Shown: positions 1-6,017 of the stretch, in pieces
How the letters are laid out: every line of letters starts with the position of its first letter
Position numbering within the stretch: position 1 is the first letter of the stretch
DNA from: JAPUDQ01 sp039916485
GTDB lineage: Bacteria; Patescibacteriota; Saccharimonadia; Saccharimonadales; Saccharimonadaceae
Direction: 5' to 3'
Assembly (NCBI GenBank): GCA_039916485.1
Contig: JBDSLH010000003.1
Span: 1 to 16,956 of the forward strand
Length of the DNA: 16,956 bases
Position numbers and translations under genes: made by a program
The notes under the pieces: model-generated
Told to the model about the DNA's origin: nothing
Seen by the model: the letters and a program-made list of their open reading frames with translations, nothing else
Databases searched by the model: none

Positions 1-301
1 CTCCAAGTTGGACAGCAAACAAGCCATTGGTAACCTGGACACGGTTGGTTGTCTCACGAGTCTCTGTCCAGGTGGCAGTGCCACCACTGGAGACAGTGTA
101 GAGACGGAACTGCATGTTGTAGAGACCATCTGGTGTGGTGACGCCGCTGGCGTCAGCCAGACGACCTTGGAAGTTCATGGTGGTCGGGGCGGCGGAGACA
201 GGACGAGAGGAGACAAACGCAAAACAGGCTAGCAATATGCTAACCGAGAGTATGGCGAAAAACGCCACTCGTCGTGGTTTAGTACCTAGGAAACCGAGCA
301 T
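1..301 (-). CDS. Large secreted surface protein, N-terminal part only (runs off the window)
   Basis: The frame from the ATG at 301 is open to the window edge, giving the first 100 residues. Residues 1-38 look like a Sec signal peptide: a basic start (TKPRR), a long hydrophobic run, and a likely cleavage near PVSA-AP. The mature part opens with MNFQGRLADASG, followed by a GLYNMQFRLYT segment and a TATWTET segment. This arrangement (NFQGRL, then a G-Y-x-M-x-F-x-L-Y beta strand, then a tryptophan-centred strand) is one I associate with the start of very long secreted proteins in Patescibacteria, so I infer a surface or adhesin role. The sequence upstream of the ATG is only weakly SD-like (AAGAGA). 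The preceding gene ends 69 nt upstream, so it may belong to the same transcription unit. Most of the protein is missing, so domains and anchor cannot be judged. Confidence 0.75.
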   Translation of the reverse strand, partial: MLGFLGTKPRRVAFFAILSVSILLACFAFVSSRPVSAAPTTMNFQGRLADASGVTTPDGLYNMQFRLYTVSSGGTATWTETRETTNRVQVTNGLFAVQLG

Positions 302-328
302 GTTTCTCTTTTCTTTATTCCGTATACC

Positions 329-352
329 CCTGTATTTGTCTCCCAAAACAGG
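329..352 (-). other. Imperfect hairpin between two surface genes
   Basis: On the transcribed strand CCTGT and ACAGG flank an inner TTTG/CAAA pairing with one bulged base and a five-base loop. No T-run follows, so it is a weak candidate for attenuation or RNA processing rather than a standard terminator. Confidence 0.3.
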
Positions 353-370
353 ATGTATCTATCTTACTTC

Positions 371-1219
371 TTATGCTTGGTGATGTCTAGGGTAAACACG
401 CAAGTATACCAGAGTAAATATGATAACCACAAGTGCAATTGTTGGCGCAAGCCATCTCCAATAGCCAGTCACAGCAAAAACGAGTGATGTCCTAGATGAA
501 TCTCCTACGTGAGCTCCGAGGAGTACCGGCCCGAAATAGGCTCCTGGGTGTTGGATCTCAACGGTCCGTGTCCGTCCTGCAAACACCAAAGGGCCCTTTA
601 TCGTACGAGAGCCGTATGGCGCAGTAGACGCCTGGATACTGGGATAAAATCCAGTTGCCTTTTGCGGATCTGCAGTATTTTTCACAGTCGTTGTGGCGCT
701 GAGCTCCTCTCCTACTTGCAACCAATTTGCTACAAAGGATGTCACCTCACCTAGGCGTGCATCGCTAGCCCCGTTTTGGACAGTCAGTATCGTACCGACT
801 CGTACTGATTGTGTCGATCCATTGCCAGGAACCGGTATTGTTGACGCAAAGATCGCACCGAAATTATCACCAGCAGCAAGCTTGGCACTGTCAAGTAAAA
901 AATATACTCGATACGCTTCCCGTGGACCGATGGTAATCGTCTCAAAGTCCAACTTTACCCCGGCTTTGATCTGCTCTGACGCAAAAAATTCCAGTGACCC
1001 TTCATCATCAATCTGGCGAAATCCTTGTGCTTCTAATTTCACCTTTATCGAGGAAGATGACGGATTGGAGATATCAACATAGCCTTTTTTAATTTCACCT
1101 TTTTGGAGCTCAGCTTCATAGCTGAGAGGCGCTATTTTGAGACCTAAAGCAGCTGATGGCAATGAGAATGTGACCACTGAAAAAACCGCGAGCCCAAGTG
1201 CGAGGAGCACTTGCTTCAC
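371..1219 (-). CDS. Membrane-anchored WxLIP-like (DUF916-type) surface protein 2
   Basis: This 282-residue protein has a signal peptide (about 1-25, ending PSAALG), a beta-rich extracellular part, one C-terminal transmembrane helix (about 256-274) and a short basic tail (YPRHHQA). The mature start, LKIAPLSYEAELQKGEIKKG then YVDISNPSSSSIKVKLE, fits an Ig-like strand pattern like that opening DUF916, the peptidoglycan-binding half of WxL-interacting proteins. The layout (signal, two beta domains, TM, basic tail) matches that family but is shorter than the roughly 330-350 residues usual in Firmicutes. The GTG start overlaps the stop of the LamG/WxL-like gene as GTGA, so the two are probably translationally coupled and may bind each other. 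It resembles the protein at 2773-3660 in layout, with low sequence similarity. The specific family assignment is inference. Confidence 0.65.
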   Translation of the reverse strand: MKQVLLALGLAVFSVVTFSLPSAALGLKIAPLSYEAELQKGEIKKGYVDISNPSSSSIKVKLEAQGFRQIDDEGSLEFFASEQIKAGVKLDFETITIGPREAYRVYFLLDSAKLAAGDNFGAIFASTIPVPGNGSTQSVRVGTILTVQNGASDARLGEVTSFVANWLQVGEELSATTTVKNTADPQKATGFYPSIQASTAPYGSRTIKGPLVFAGRTRTVEIQHPGAYFGPVLLGAHVGDSSRTSLVFAVTGYWRWLAPTIALVVIIFTLVYLRVYPRHHQA

Positions 1220-2532
1220 GGTGTAATAGTCCCAGTGGTAGTGACAACGTTAGTATACCCTCCAGCAACCTGACTGGTCGGGACATCAAGGCGCAGGCGC
1301 ATATTGAGCACATCCTTGGCTGCTTGCCGCCCGGTACGCAGATAATAACTCGTAGAACTACCAGGAAATGCTGCATACGCACCTCCACTACTCCACTTGC
1401 CCGGAATAGACGTGGCGTTTGTCCCATACAGTGTAAATCCAAGACCCTTTGTAGTACCTTCTACCCATGACACAGGCGTGCCGATAGAGCCTGATACAGC
1501 TGTTATCGAATCGGCGCCCTTAGTAAGGTTTTGGTTTTGGTTAACACTGAGGTTATAACCATTTTGCGCATCTGTTTGGACAGCTGCATCGTAATTACTC
1601 GTTTGCGACACACCGGGAATGATAGAAGTTGCAAATGATAATCCTGCTGTGTTACCCGCTACTCCTGCGTCATATTCTGCCTTGACCTCATTAGCACTTA
1701 ATGCGCGCGAAAAAACCTTTAGTTCGTCCATAGCACCGCTGTATGAGTTTCCACCACCACTACCTATCGTGTTTTGTCCGGCGGTCCAAGGTTGGTTATT
1801 ATTCGATATCGCCCCCGTTGCTGCAACCGATGCTCTCTCAACACCATTGACATAAATCTTGGCGTTAGTACCATCATACGTCCCGACAACATGGTTCCAC
1901 GTAGAATTAGTCAAAACAACAATGGCATCAACTGTTCTTAAAGTACCTCCTGTGGTGACATTGAACCGTGGCTCATTGTTAAAAAGTTTTATAGCGCCTT
2001 GTAGATTTGCTTTGCCAAAGATAGTAGACGATTGCGTTGAGCTCGGATTTACCCAAGCAGAGATGGTGATTGTCCCGGTGATATCAACGTCAGTAGACTC
2101 CATGATACCCGCACCGGCAAATGATAATCCTGTCCCTACCTTACCTGTAGCCCAAGTAGTACCGCTGGTAGTGCCGTTGTTGTTATTGAACGACGTATCT
2201 CTGATGAACGTACCTGAATTTTCTTCTAATGCAAAGTACCCGATCAAACTACCTGGCTGTACAGTCAGCTGTAGGCTACTTTCCAGTTGTGCAACGTAAC
2301 CAACACCAATTTTGTAGCTACCGCCGCTGCCCTGACCAATGAGGCTTTCTCCACCACTGCTCGTTAGTTTGTAGCTCCCACCAGTAGTGTCACCACCAAA
2401 ACTATTGCCGACAACGCTTGCATCGATCGTGTAGCTCCCGCCTGTGAATCGTTCGGCTGAAACATCAACGAATAGCCCGACAAATACTGTCAGTATAACC
2501 GCACCTAGAGTTACTAATCGCGCGTTTCCCAT
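1216..2532 (-). CDS. Secreted LamG-domain protein with C-terminal WxL-like module
   Basis: 438 residues. Order: signal peptide (1-26, cleavage near VDVSA-ER); a segment with three GGSY repeats (about 31-77: GGSYTID, GGSYKLT, GGSYKIG); a concanavalin/LamG-like domain (about 98-280) with YFALEEN, ISAWVNPSS, WNHVVGTYDG, KIYVNGVE and MDELKVFSRALS, the usual strand signatures; and a C-terminal module (about 296-438) with NGYNLSV and a final GGYTNVVTTTG before the stop. That last module aligns with the small secreted proteins at 3690-4310 and 4429-5046. LamG domains usually bind glycans or proteins, so a surface recognition role is likely. There is no own membrane anchor; attachment may depend on the WxLIP-like partners. 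No SD is visible; a TATAAT lies 10 nt before the ATG at the edge of a 65-nt repeat. The stop overlaps the next start (GTGA). Confidence 0.8.
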   Translation of the reverse strand: MGNARLVTLGAVILTVFVGLFVDVSAERFTGGSYTIDASVVGNSFGGDTTGGSYKLTSSGGESLIGQGSGGSYKIGVGYVAQLESSLQLTVQPGSLIGYFALEENSGTFIRDTSFNNNNGTTSGTTWATGKVGTGLSFAGAGIMESTDVDITGTITISAWVNPSSTQSSTIFGKANLQGAIKLFNNEPRFNVTTGGTLRTVDAIVVLTNSTWNHVVGTYDGTNAKIYVNGVERASVAATGAISNNNQPWTAGQNTIGSGGGNSYSGAMDELKVFSRALSANEVKAEYDAGVAGNTAGLSFATSIIPGVSQTSNYDAAVQTDAQNGYNLSVNQNQNLTKGADSITAVSGSIGTPVSWVEGTTKGLGFTLYGTNATSIPGKWSSGGAYAAFPGSSTSYYLRTGRQAAKDVLNMRLRLDVPTSQVAGGYTNVVTTTGTITP

Positions 2533-2542
2533 ACTTGTAATG

Positions 2543-2548
2543 ATTATA
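2543..2548 (-). promoter_or_regulatory. -10 box of the LamG gene
   Basis: A perfect TATAAT on the minus strand ends 10 nt before the ATG at 2532, implying a leader of only about 3-4 nt. Its first four bases (2545-2548) are part of the terminal inverted repeat of the 65-nt element at 2545-2609. Confidence 0.55.
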
Positions 2549-2609
2549 GCATTAGGAGTCCGAAGGTAGAATGAGCATGCTCATTCTACTGAGGCGACAA
2601 AGTGCTATA
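2545..2609. repeat. 65-nt palindromic element, copy 1
   Basis: Layout on the plus strand: 7-nt terminal repeat TATAGCA, 14-nt linker TTAGGAGTCCGAAG, 24-nt palindrome (2566-2589, perfect; arms GTAGAATGAGC and GCTCATTCTAC), 13-nt linker TGAGGCGACAAAG, 7-nt terminal repeat TGCTATA (exact complement of the left one). It is the copy next to the LamG gene and provides part of its -10 box. Confidence 0.85.
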
Positions 2610-2619
2610 TCTATATAGC

Positions 2620-2684
2620 TATAGCATTAGGAGCGTGAGAGTAATAAGACCTCGGTCTTATTACCGAACCGACGCCATGTTATA
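2620..2684. repeat. 65-nt palindromic element, copy 2
   Basis: Same geometry as copy 1: TATAGCA, 14-nt linker TTAGGAGCGTGAGA, 24-nt hairpin (2641-2664; arms GTAATAAGACC and GGTCTTATTAC, perfect 11 bp), 13-nt linker CGAACCGACGCCA, then TGTTATA (one G-T type mismatch to the left repeat). The stem differs from copy 1 at several positions, always on both sides. The two linkers are the most diverged of the three copies. Confidence 0.85.
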
Positions 2685-2688
2685 TCTA

Positions 2689-2753
2689 TATAACACTAGG
2701 AGCCCGAACCCAGAACGAGCTTGCTCATTCTGGTGAGGCGACGAAGTGGTCTA
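2689..2753. repeat. 65-nt palindromic element, copy 3
   Basis: Same geometry: TATAACA, 14-nt linker CTAGGAGCCCGAAC, 24-nt hairpin (2710-2733; arms CCAGAACGAGC and GCTCATTCTGG), 13-nt linker TGAGGCGACGAAG, then TGGTCTA (two mismatches to the left repeat). The single mismatch in the stem is C-A on the plus strand but a G-U wobble in minus-strand RNA, the transcribed direction. The element begins 20 nt after the stop of the upstream WxLIP-like gene. Confidence 0.85.
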
Positions 2754-2772
2754 TTAGTGTAGCAGTTTTCAG

Positions 2773-3660
2773 TTATCTTGGTCGACGTGATCGTACTACC
2801 CAGTAAATAAGTCCACCAATTGCTAGAATAGACACCACCAGTATCCACATTGGCATCAGCAGTACCCAGGTGTTCGTTGATGTAACTTTATCAAGAATTT
2901 TCGTCTCTACTGTGACATTATATAGTCCCATGAGCGGACCGTTTTTCCACGATAACTCCAGGTCTCTGGTTGTTTTGGGCAACATGACTTTTTCGTTCGT
3001 TTCCTGATAGACTTTCGCACCGACAATATTTTTGATCAGAATGGATTCTGTCATTGTAAAGTCAACATTCCCCGTGTTTTCTACAAATACTGTCGCGACA
3101 ATAGGTCCACCAAGCTGCAACCAATCGATATTGGTACTTAGTTGCTTACCGGCGGTAATATAGTCCCCCGCAACCGTTGCATAGACTATAGCCCCAACAC
3201 GCTTTTTTCGAGCGATCTGAGAACTTTGGTCTCCATTAACCTGTGTCTCTGCAAACAATACGCTGTAATGGCCACCAGGAGCCGCATCTGCAGGCACAGC
3301 GATGGTATACGGAATATCGACTGTTTCACCAGGATTTAACGTATAAACATCCTTCTCGAACGAAACCCAGGTGTAGAGATCTGCATCGGGCTTTTTCTGA
3401 TCATAATTTGGCGTATAGGTCCTGTTCGCAACAGAATACGGGCTCGCATATACAACAAAGTCATAGGCCTGAGTGCCGTCATTGATAACCTTAAAGGTGT
3501 CTTTGACTGTTTGTCCTGAATCTGCTTTCAGCCGTATAGAGGCCGGTGATAATACAATGCTCTCGCCTTCTATTGCTCCGGCAGGCGCAAAAGCAAAGAG
3601 CGAAAAACCAAGCAGAGCTATCACTAGCCCTGCCTTAAAAGTAGTTGTTTTTGTAGTCAT
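2773..3660 (-). CDS. Membrane-anchored WxLIP-like (DUF916-type) surface protein 1
   Basis: 295 residues from the ATG at 3660. Signal peptide about 1-30 (ending FAPAGAIEG), an extracellular beta region, a TM helix about 267-289 and a basic tail (RSRRPR). The first domain reads ESIVLSPASIRLKADSGQTV, then DTFKVINDGTQAYDF and YASPY; the pattern of a proline-rich opening strand, a glycine-turn and a 'V-x-N-x-G' strand is like DUF916. The second domain (about 160-260: STNIDWLQLGG, VENTGNVDF, PKTTRDLELSW, GLYNVTVET) could correspond to the WxL-binding half. In Firmicutes such proteins bind both peptidoglycan and WxL proteins at the surface. It lies 29 nt behind a WxL-like gene. A longer TTG start at 3678 was rejected: TATAAT sits 6 nt before the ATG, so the transcript is probably leaderless. 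Confidence 0.7.
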   Translation of the reverse strand: MTTKTTTFKAGLVIALLGFSLFAFAPAGAIEGESIVLSPASIRLKADSGQTVKDTFKVINDGTQAYDFVVYASPYSVANRTYTPNYDQKKPDADLYTWVSFEKDVYTLNPGETVDIPYTIAVPADAAPGGHYSVLFAETQVNGDQSSQIARKKRVGAIVYATVAGDYITAGKQLSTNIDWLQLGGPIVATVFVENTGNVDFTMTESILIKNIVGAKVYQETNEKVMLPKTTRDLELSWKNGPLMGLYNVTVETKILDKVTSTNTWVLLMPMWILVVSILAIGGLIYWVVRSRRPR

Positions 3661-3666
3661 AGATTG

Positions 3667-3672
3667 ATTATA
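3667..3672 (-). promoter_or_regulatory. -10 box, leaderless start of WxLIP-like 1
   Basis: TATAAT, then six bases (CAATCT), then ATG at 3660. The preceding AGCGTTTTTGAGC resembles the spacer shared by the two WxL-like promoters, but no good -35 is present. Confidence 0.5.
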
Positions 3673-3689
3673 GCTCAAAAACGCTAGGA

Positions 3690-4310
3690 CTATGGATTCG
3701 TTGTTGCAGTATATGTGACAACATCAGCATACGTACCGTTTGGCTTGCTAGTGTCAGCTTTTGCTGAGTACCAGACAGTGGTGACGTCGTTTGATGCAGT
3801 TGTTGTAGTATTCTTGAATACTTGGTCACTTGCTGTGATACCTGTCCATGTCGATGCACTCGTACCAGCATTGGTGATAACAGAATACGATGCGTCGAAG
3901 TTGTTCGTACCAATACCTGTTGTACCGCTTGGCACTGCCCAGCCCCAGGTATTGTTCGCAAGCGCTGCACCTGCTGTAAATGTGTTGGCACTCGCTGCAA
4001 TAGTGTTGGCACCATTAGTAAGCGTCAATGTCGCATCGGCATCTTTAACCGCAAGGTTATAGCCAGTTGCATTGTTGGTGTTCACTGTTACTGTGTCACT
4101 GGCGCTCGTTTGAGAACCACCAGAGACCGGGGTGATATTAAGGTTGACTGTGCCACTACTTGTAACGCTAATGGTTGACGCAATGATCGCGTTAACCGTG
4201 GTGTTTGCAGTAGCTGCTACCGCACTGGCTGCGACAGGTGCGAGTGCGATTGCTGCAACACCAACAAAGGCAGTTGCTGCTCGAAATCCAGTTTTATATT
4301 GTTGCTTCAT
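3690..4310 (-). CDS. Small secreted WxL-like surface protein A
   Basis: 206 residues from the ATG at 4310, chosen over an in-frame ATG at 4328 because a GGAG Shine-Dalgarno lies between the two. Signal peptide 1-30 (cleavage ASA-VA). The mature protein is Thr/Asn/Ala-rich, cysteine-free and beta-rich. Two features recall the WxL domain: a GYNLAV strand (about 83-88), where WxL proteins have GWxL, and a C-terminal NGTYADVVTYTATTNP, where WxL proteins have a GTY strand followed by WTL and an AP-like end. A WGWAVP motif lies near 122-127. In Firmicutes WxL domains bind peptidoglycan non-covalently, so a surface-coating or attachment role is plausible. It is nearly identical in long stretches to the next gene upstream (4429-5046), has its own promoter (4346-4374), and is followed after 29 nt by a WxLIP-like gene. 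Confidence 0.75.
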   Translation of the reverse strand: MKQQYKTGFRAATAFVGVAAIALAPVAASAVAATANTTVNAIIASTISVTSSGTVNLNITPVSGGSQTSASDTVTVNTNNATGYNLAVKDADATLTLTNGANTIAASANTFTAGAALANNTWGWAVPSGTTGIGTNNFDASYSVITNAGTSASTWTGITASDQVFKNTTTTASNDVTTVWYSAKADTSKPNGTYADVVTYTATTNP

Positions 4311-4345
4311 ATTTTTATTTCTCCACATTTATAGTCTTTGAATGT

Positions 4346-4374
4346 ATTATTATGCATCAAAACGCTAATGTCAA
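4346..4374 (-). promoter_or_regulatory. Sigma70-type promoter of WxL-like A
   Basis: TTGACA (4369-4374), 17-nt spacer, AATAAT (4346-4351). Predicted leader about 29 nt, with a GGAG about 10 nt before the ATG at 4310. The spacer shares AGCGTTTTGATG with the promoter of the paralogue, and the -35 overlaps the tail of the upstream terminator. Confidence 0.75.
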
Positions 4375-4375
4375 T

Positions 4376-4407
4376 AGAAAATATCCCCCATTTTTCTTGG
4401 AGGATAT
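4376..4407 (-). terminator. Rho-independent terminator after WxL-like B
   Basis: Minus-strand RNA forms a 9-bp stem (ATATCCTCC with GGGGGATAT, one U-G wobble), a 9-nt loop, then TTTC. The U-tract is short. The hairpin lies 21 nt after the stop at 4429 and abuts the -35 of the next promoter. Confidence 0.6.
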
Positions 4408-4428
4408 ATCTGCAGGGGTAAAAGGTAC

Positions 4429-5046
4429 CTATGGATTGGTTGTTGCAGTGTATGTGACAATATCAGCATACGTACCATTTGGCTTGCTGGTGTCAGCTTT
4501 TGCTGAGTACCAAACTGTGGTGACGTCGTTTGTTGCAACGGTAGTAGTATTCTTAAACTGCTGATCGCTCGCAGTCATCCCTGCCCAGTTAGTTGAGCTT
4601 GTTGCAGCGTTCGTGATAACCGAGTATGATGCGTCAAAACTGTTACTACCTATACCAGTTGTAGCGGTTGGTACAGCCCAACCCCAGGTGTTGTTCGCCA
4701 ATGTGCCACCGCCTGCAAATGTGTTACTACTAGCCGCAATGTTGTTCGCTCCGTTTACAAGGTTGAGGTTCGCGTCAGCATCCTTGACAGCGAGTGTGTA
4801 GCCGGTTGCATTGTTCGTGTTCACTGTTACTGTGTCACTGGCGCTCGTCTGAGAACCACCAGATACAGGGGTGATATTAAGGTTGACTGTGCCACTTGTA
4901 GTGATGCTAATCGTAGAGCCTAGTACAGCGTTAACAGTGGTGTTCGCAGAGTTAGTTGCCGCGCTAGCCATGACAGGTGCAAGCGCAACCCCTACAACTG
5001 CAACAAGCGCCGCAAGCGACGACAAAGATGAGGTGGTGGTTTTCAT
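4429..5046 (-). CDS. Small secreted WxL-like surface protein B
   Basis: 205 residues, a tandem paralogue of the protein at 3690-4310. The signal peptide (1-29, cleavage ASA-AT) differs in sequence, whereas the mature parts are almost collinear; blocks such as NLNITPVSGGSQTSASDTV, VWYSAKADTSKPNGTYAD and TYTATTNP are identical. It carries the same WxL-like features: GYTLAV, WGWAVP, and the closing GTYADIVTYTATTNP. The start is supported by an AGGA about 11 nt upstream and by the promoter at 5084-5112. Own promoter and terminator suggest it is made as a monocistronic, probably abundant, transcript. Export and non-covalent wall attachment through the neighbouring WxLIP-like protein are inferred by analogy with Firmicutes. 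Confidence 0.75.
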   Translation of the reverse strand: MKTTTSSLSSLAALVAVVGVALAPVMASAATNSANTTVNAVLGSTISITTSGTVNLNITPVSGGSQTSASDTVTVNTNNATGYTLAVKDADANLNLVNGANNIAASSNTFAGGGTLANNTWGWAVPTATTGIGSNSFDASYSVITNAATSSTNWAGMTASDQQFKNTTTVATNDVTTVWYSAKADTSKPNGTYADIVTYTATTNP

Positions 5047-5083
5047 TATTTTTGTTTTTCCTATTTTTTATAGTTTCCTTAAG

Positions 5084-5112
5084 AGGATAAGTCATCAAAA
5101 CGCTCATGTCAA
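5084..5112 (-). promoter_or_regulatory. Sigma70-type promoter of WxL-like B
   Basis: TTGACA (5107-5112), 17-nt spacer containing AGCGTTTTGATG, TATCCT (5084-5089). Leader about 30 nt. The -35 and spacer core match the paralogue's promoter, so the duplication included the promoter. Confidence 0.7.
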
Positions 5113-5127
5113 TAGATTTTGCTATAT

Positions 5128-5994
5128 TTATGCGGCGACGGTGTTATCTCGCAATAAGGCATGCGCACGATATATTGCATCTGCAGTTTGTCGTGAATGA
5201 TATAGCTGAGCATTGTGGCCAGCATACGGGGCGTCGACGGCTGTATGCGGAATCCCCAGCCGATGATATGCCTGCTGATTTTTATAACTGCTCACCAGCA
5301 AATCATCTGGATGATCGACGGCTGCGAATGAGACGCCGTCACTTTGTAACTCCGCTATATCTCGTTCAATTGAGCCCCAGGTCGCATCATACAGCTCTGT
5401 CGCAATGCGCAGTCCCAGCCCTCGTATATACGACAATGCATCAAGTGCCACTTCATGATGAGCAACGACCCCAGACCAACGAACATAGTGCATTTCCCGA
5501 GCAATACTATGCGCAGCGTCTAGTGGAGCACGGAGTTTATTGACCCCACCGAGGCACGCAGATGCTTCGAGCACGACATGCTGTATACGACTATCACCTG
5601 CTGCGCGAAGTGCTTTCATGCTTTTCACTGTTTTTCTTGCACCAAGCGAGTGGGGATTTAGGATGATCTCATTCCCGACATCGATTGGCAGAGACTGCCC
5701 GGCAAATGAGCCATGTTCGATGGATTGAAGCGCGTAAGTAATTGCCCGGACACCATCATCAGATGCTCCCTCGTGACCGATGAGTACCGGTATGTGGCCG
5801 TCGCTAGCCAGAACTTGTGCAAGCTGATCGTAGACCCGACGCTTTGATGCCAGTCCTGGTGGAATCGGGATAATAAACCCGGGAAGGTTGTTTTCAAGTG
5901 GTGCAAAGACGGTCATATCAAGTGCGCAGCCACCTACTTTGGTTGTATAGTCAATTTTGCGCCACACGCGCTGTTCGTGACTGATTTCTGACAT
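5128..5994 (-). CDS. Alpha/beta hydrolase-fold protein
   Basis: 288 residues, cytoplasmic (no signal). The fold is suggested by the order GFIIPIPPGLASKRRVYDQL (residues 39-58, the oxyanion-loop strand and first helix), LIGHEGASDDG (71-81), a nucleophile-elbow candidate NPHSLGA (Ser116), AVDHPDDLLV (Asp227 or Asp230/231), and GHNAQL (His260) near the C-terminus. A Ser-Asp-His triad is therefore possible, as in serine esterases, lysophospholipases and aminopeptidases. The elbow is HSLG preceded by Pro rather than the usual G-x-S-x-G, so activity is not certain. Substrate unknown. The gene lies 23 nt after the HAD gene and has TATAAC 7 nt before its ATG without an SD, so it may have its own leaderless promoter. 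Confidence 0.6.
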   Translation of the reverse strand: MSEISHEQRVWRKIDYTTKVGGCALDMTVFAPLENNLPGFIIPIPPGLASKRRVYDQLAQVLASDGHIPVLIGHEGASDDGVRAITYALQSIEHGSFAGQSLPIDVGNEIILNPHSLGARKTVKSMKALRAAGDSRIQHVVLEASACLGGVNKLRAPLDAAHSIAREMHYVRWSGVVAHHEVALDALSYIRGLGLRIATELYDATWGSIERDIAELQSDGVSFAAVDHPDDLLVSSYKNQQAYHRLGIPHTAVDAPYAGHNAQLYHSRQTADAIYRAHALLRDNTVAA

Positions 5995-6001
5995 TCTAAT
6001 T

Positions 6002-6007
6002 GTTATA
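6002..6007 (-). promoter_or_regulatory. -10 box, near-leaderless start of the hydrolase gene
   Basis: TATAAC followed by seven bases and ATG at 5994; no SD-like sequence in between. No convincing -35. Confidence 0.4.
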
Positions 6008-6017
6008 TATACGCTGG

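Noticed and set aside
2566..2733. Hairpins of the repeats as ordinary Rho-independent terminators of the WxLIP-like 1 gene
   Set aside because: The stems are not followed by T-runs on either strand, and there are three of them with conserved flanks, which terminators do not need. They may still slow polymerase.
2545..2753. CRISPR array
   Set aside because: The units are adjacent, internally palindromic and 65 nt long, separated by only 10 and 4 nt; there are no unique spacers of constant length and no cas genes.
3715..5200. Plus-strand reading frames antisense to the two WxL-like genes
   Set aside because: They mirror the Thr/Asn/Ala-rich composition of the real genes, recur in both paralogues for that reason, and have no SD, promoter or recognisable domain.
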